Assembly (NCBI GenBank): GCA_002421605.1
Contig: DISJ01000003.1
Coordinates: 124,001 to 188,000, forward strand
Direction: 5' to 3'
Origin: Rhodobacteraceae bacterium UBA6213
GTDB lineage: Bacteria > Pseudomonadota > Alphaproteobacteria > Rhodobacterales > Rhodobacteraceae
Length of the DNA: 64,000 nt
Position 1 is the first letter of the stretch. Every line of letters starts with the position of its first letter. The notes beneath the pieces are model-generated. The model saw only the letters and a program-made list of their open reading frames with translations. It was not told where the DNA came from and did not search any database. Below are positions 61,183-64,000 of the stretch, piece after piece. A program made the translations under genes and the position numbers.

Positions 61183-61824
61183 ATGGTTGCAGTTGCTTCG
61201 CACGTGCTGAAGGTTGCAATTGGTCTGGGTATTGGCGCCGCGATGTTTGCGGCGCCAGCCTTCGGCAGCACGATGTCGGACGTGGTCGCGATCTGTTCCG
61301 ACCCGCTTTCTACGGGGCCGCAAAAGCGCGATCTTTTTGCGATTTCAGGCTGGACACCGCTTGCAAGCGATGCGGCGCCTGTGTTGACAGATCTGTCCAC
61401 TGCGCTGGTCATCGGGTTCACAGCCGGAATGCCCGATCTCGAAGAACGCTTTGGCCTCGCATCGGTTTTGGCGGGTAACTTTGCCACCATGACCGACAAA
61501 GGTGCTATGACGCTTTGGTCACGCGATGGCGCGGTTCTGGCAATCAGCATTGATAAAACCCCCGAGGGCGGCGAGCATTTGGCGTGCTATTTTGCCATGC
61601 CTCCAAGCGACGAGACGTTTGAAATTGCGCGGGTTTACGGCGAACCCGAAGTGTTGCCAGAGCTGGAATTGATGGCGGTGCGGTTCGATGAATCCGCGTT
61701 CCGCTTTAATCCCGATGTCGAATACCAGATGTATTCGACCTGGACGCGCCTTACCTCTGACCCACTGCGCACGCCTCTGACTGATGCCTATCGGTTAGAG
61801 CGCATCGAAATACTGGCGAAATGA
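61183..61824 (+). CDS. Secreted protein of unknown function between sucD and sucA
   Basis: A 213-residue protein with a signal peptide (residues 8-28, cleavage after AFG-type residues). The mature part has two cysteines and mixed beta-strand-like pattern (MTLWSRDGAVLAISI, LACYFAMPP). I do not recognise a family. It sits inside the succinyl-CoA synthetase/2-oxoglutarate dehydrogenase operon with short spacing (five bases after sucD, 28 before sucA), so it should be expressed with TCA enzymes. A periplasmic function with them is not obvious. Confidence 0.8.
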   Translation: MVAVASHVLKVAIGLGIGAAMFAAPAFGSTMSDVVAICSDPLSTGPQKRDLFAISGWTPLASDAAPVLTDLSTALVIGFTAGMPDLEERFGLASVLAGNFATMTDKGAMTLWSRDGAVLAISIDKTPEGGEHLACYFAMPPSDETFEIARVYGEPEVLPELELMAVRFDESAFRFNPDVEYQMYSTWTRLTSDPLRTPLTDAYRLERIEILAK

Positions 61825-61852
61825 CCCCGTTCTTCACCCTCAGAGGTCTCAT

Positions 61853-64000
61853 ATGACTGACCAGACGCCTAACGACGCTTTTCACGCCTCATCCTTCCTA
61901 CAAGGCGCGAACGCCGATTATGTCGAGCAGCTTTACGCCCGCTTTGCCGCCGACCCCAGCTCGGTTGATGCGGCGTGGGCCGTGTTCTTTCATTCGCTGG
62001 GCGATGCCGAGCTGGATGTAAAGCGGCAAGCCAAGGGTGCGAGCTGGGATCGGCAAGACCTGCAACCGGCGCCCGTTGACGATTTGACCGCCGCGCTGAC
62101 CGGCGAATGGCCGGTGATGAAAGAGGCGAAGGCCGCAGGCGACAAGATCCGCGCCAAGGCCGATGAGGCCGGGGTGAAGGTTTCTGATGACTCTCTGAAG
62201 CGCGCCGTGCTCGATTCCGTGCGCGCGCTGATGATCATCCGCGCCTACCGTATTCGCGGCCACTACGCCGCCGACCTCGACCCACTAGGCCTTGCCGGGC
62301 GCGACGATCATCCAGAGCTTGATCCCAAAGCCTACGGATTTGGCGAGGACGACATGGATCGGCCGATCTTCATCGACAATGTGCTTGGCCTCGAAGTGGC
62401 CTCGATGCGCCAGATCATGGATCTCGTGAAGCGCACCTACTGCGGCACCTTCGCGCTGCAATACATGCACATTTCAGACCCCGAACAAGCGGGTTGGCTA
62501 AAAGAGCGGATCGAAGGTTATGGCAAGGAAATCACCTTTACCCGCGAGGGTCGCCGCGCGATTCTGAACAAGCTGGTCGAAGCCGAGGGCTTCGAGAAGT
62601 TCCTGCATGTGAAATACATGGGCACCAAGCGATTTGGCCTCGACGGTGCCGAGGCGCTGATTCCGGCGATGGAACAGATCATCAAGCGCGGCGGTGCGCT
62701 GGGGGTGAAGGAAATCGTCATCGGTATGCCGCACCGCGGCCGCCTTTCGGTTCTGGCAAACGTGCTCAGCAAACCTTTCCGCGCGATTTTCCACGAGTTT
62801 CAGGGCGGCAGCTACAAGCCCGAAGACGTGGATGGATCGGGCGACGTGAAATACCACCTCGGCGCTTCGTCTGACCGCGAGTTTGACAACAACAAGGTGC
62901 ACCTGTCGCTGACCGCCAACCCCAGCCACCTTGAGGCGGTCAACCCGGTCGTGCTCGGCAAAGTGCGCGCCAAGCAAGAACAGCTTGGCGACAAGACCCG
63001 GCATCAGGTTCTGCCCGTGCTGCTGCACGGCGATGCGGCGTTTGCAGGCCAGGGTGTGGTGGCTGAATGTTTCGGGCTTTCGGGCCTGGTCGGGCACCGC
63101 GCCGGTGGCACTATCCACATCGTGGTCAACAACCAGATCGGCTTCACCACGGCACCGTCGTTCAGCCGCTCTTCGCCCTACCCCACCGACATTGCGCTGA
63201 TGGTTGAAGCGCCGATCTTCCACGTCAACGGCGACGACCCCGAGGCGGTTGTGCATGCCGCAAAGGTCGCAACTGAATTCCGCCAGAAGTTCCACAAGGA
63301 CGTAGTGCTCGACATCTTCTGTTATCGCCGCTTTGGGCATAACGAAGGTGACGAGCCGATGTTCACCAACCCCTTGATGTACAAGGCGATCAAGGGCCAC
63401 AAAACGACGTTGCAGCTTTATACCGAACGTCTTGTGGCCGATGGCCTTATCCCCGAGGGCGAGATCGAGGATATGAAGGCGGCGTTTCAGGCCAGACTCA
63501 ACGAGGAATATGAGGCGGGTAAGAACTTCTTGCCCAACAAGGCTGACTGGCTTGATGGCCGCTGGCGCCACCTCGACAGAGAGCGCAGCGAATATGATGC
63601 CGGCACCACCTCGATTTCGCCAGAACTGATGGCCGAGGTCGGGCGCGCCCTAACGCGCGCGCCAGATAGCTTTGATTTGCACAAGACGGTGTCCCGCTTG
63701 CTGGATAACAAGGCTGAAATGTTCAAGTCCGGCAAGGGCTTTGACTGGGCAACCAGCGAGGCTCTGGCATTTGGCAGCCTGGTGGCCGAAGGCTTTGGCG
63801 TGCGCCTTTCCGGGCAGGACGCAGCGCGCGGCACCTTTAGCCAGCGGCACTCGGCGCTGATCGACCAGACCACCGAAGAACGTTACTACCCGCTGAACCA
63901 CGTCAAGTCGGGGCAAGCGCGCTATGAGGTAATCGACTCGATGCTGAGCGAGTATGCCGTGCTCGGTTTCGAATACGGCTATTCACTTGCCGAACCGAAC
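61853..64000 (+). CDS. sucA: 2-oxoglutarate dehydrogenase E1 component, 3' end outside window
   Basis: The first 716 codons of SucA; about 270 more residues are expected beyond the edge. The N-terminal segment QGANADYVEQLYARFAADP binds the E2 partner region, and the thiamine-diphosphate site is seen as IGMPHRGRLSVLANVLSKP, LLHGDAAFAGQG and VVNNQIGFTT. FGHNEGDEP is also typical. It decarboxylates 2-oxoglutarate and passes the succinyl group to E2 (sucB). CAGAGGT lies before the ATG at 61853. No frameshift is seen up to the window end. Confidence 0.97.
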   Translation, partial: MTDQTPNDAFHASSFLQGANADYVEQLYARFAADPSSVDAAWAVFFHSLGDAELDVKRQAKGASWDRQDLQPAPVDDLTAALTGEWPVMKEAKAAGDKIRAKADEAGVKVSDDSLKRAVLDSVRALMIIRAYRIRGHYAADLDPLGLAGRDDHPELDPKAYGFGEDDMDRPIFIDNVLGLEVASMRQIMDLVKRTYCGTFALQYMHISDPEQAGWLKERIEGYGKEITFTREGRRAILNKLVEAEGFEKFLHVKYMGTKRFGLDGAEALIPAMEQIIKRGGALGVKEIVIGMPHRGRLSVLANVLSKPFRAIFHEFQGGSYKPEDVDGSGDVKYHLGASSDREFDNNKVHLSLTANPSHLEAVNPVVLGKVRAKQEQLGDKTRHQVLPVLLHGDAAFAGQGVVAECFGLSGLVGHRAGGTIHIVVNNQIGFTTAPSFSRSSPYPTDIALMVEAPIFHVNGDDPEAVVHAAKVATEFRQKFHKDVVLDIFCYRRFGHNEGDEPMFTNPLMYKAIKGHKTTLQLYTERLVADGLIPEGEIEDMKAAFQARLNEEYEAGKNFLPNKADWLDGRWRHLDRERSEYDAGTTSISPELMAEVGRALTRAPDSFDLHKTVSRLLDNKAEMFKSGKGFDWATSEALAFGSLVAEGFGVRLSGQDAARGTFSQRHSALIDQTTEERYYPLNHVKSGQARYEVIDSMLSEYAVLGFEYGYSLAEPN

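Overview
The window is high-GC, densely coded chromosomal DNA with short intergenic spaces and many ATGA or TGATG start-stop overlaps. Gene content and order point to an alphaproteobacterium of the Rhodobacteraceae (Rhodobacter/Roseobacter lineage). The evidence is a split ATP synthase operon carrying both b and b' subunits, an sdhCDAB - mch - (3S)-malyl-CoA thioesterase - mdh - sucCDA neighbourhood of the kind known from Rhodobacter sphaeroides, a complete-looking Tad (Flp) pilus locus, and many family-typical lipoproteins. I saw no tRNA, rRNA, CRISPR array, insertion sequence or prophage, so this looks like core chromosome with some accessory envelope genes.

Layout. 1-4273 (minus): membrane arm of a hydrogenase-4/formate-hydrogenlyase-like complex (hyfB, hyfC, hyfE, start of hyfF) behind an overlapping XRE regulator. 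4476-8145: mnmH divergent from the copper exporter copA. 8194-11452: a small secreted protein and topoisomerase I with a Lys/Ala-repeat tail. 11703-14823: glycine-betaine-type ABC transporter in the order binding protein, permease, ATPase. 14859-18182: a phospholipase-D-family lipoprotein divergent from scoAB (ketone-body CoA transferase). 18296-22760: a flippase-like membrane protein, DprE1-like oxidase and DprE2-like reductase converge on a HAD-UbiA fusion; together they look like a polyprenyl-phosphate-arabinose pathway. A lytic transglycosylase follows (22763-23590).

23940-35132: Tad pilus locus with three flp pilins, cpaB, cpaC, an OmpA lipoprotein, cpaE (frameshifted here), cpaF, tadB, tadC, two TPR lipoproteins and a prepilin peptidase. 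It converges on a GT-C-type membrane glycosyltransferase (35129-36754), followed by an AAA ATPase. 38198-45427: HIT protein, a GT14-like glycosyltransferase divergent from a sulfotransferase, adenosine kinase, nth, an Ada-like alkyl-DNA transferase, an OmpA/glycine-zipper lipoprotein and a FadR-type regulator. 45477-48046 (minus): atpI-B-E-b'-b. 48191-49794: an ArsR regulator with a perfect palindromic operator and a YiiX-like lipoprotein hydrolase.

49877-64000: central carbon metabolism. sdhCDA, a small lipoprotein and sdhB are followed by mch, DUF1737, nnrU and mcl2 (ethylmalonyl-CoA pathway functions), a TauE/SafE transporter, mdh, sucC, sucD, a secreted protein of unknown function, and sucA, which runs off the window end. 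These genes carry TCA flux from 2-oxoglutarate to oxaloacetate and tie it to acetyl-CoA assimilation through mesaconyl-CoA and malyl-CoA. The most interesting proposal, an inference, is that the arabinose-donor cassette, the GT-C enzyme and the Ser/Thr-rich Flp pilins form a pilus glycosylation system.
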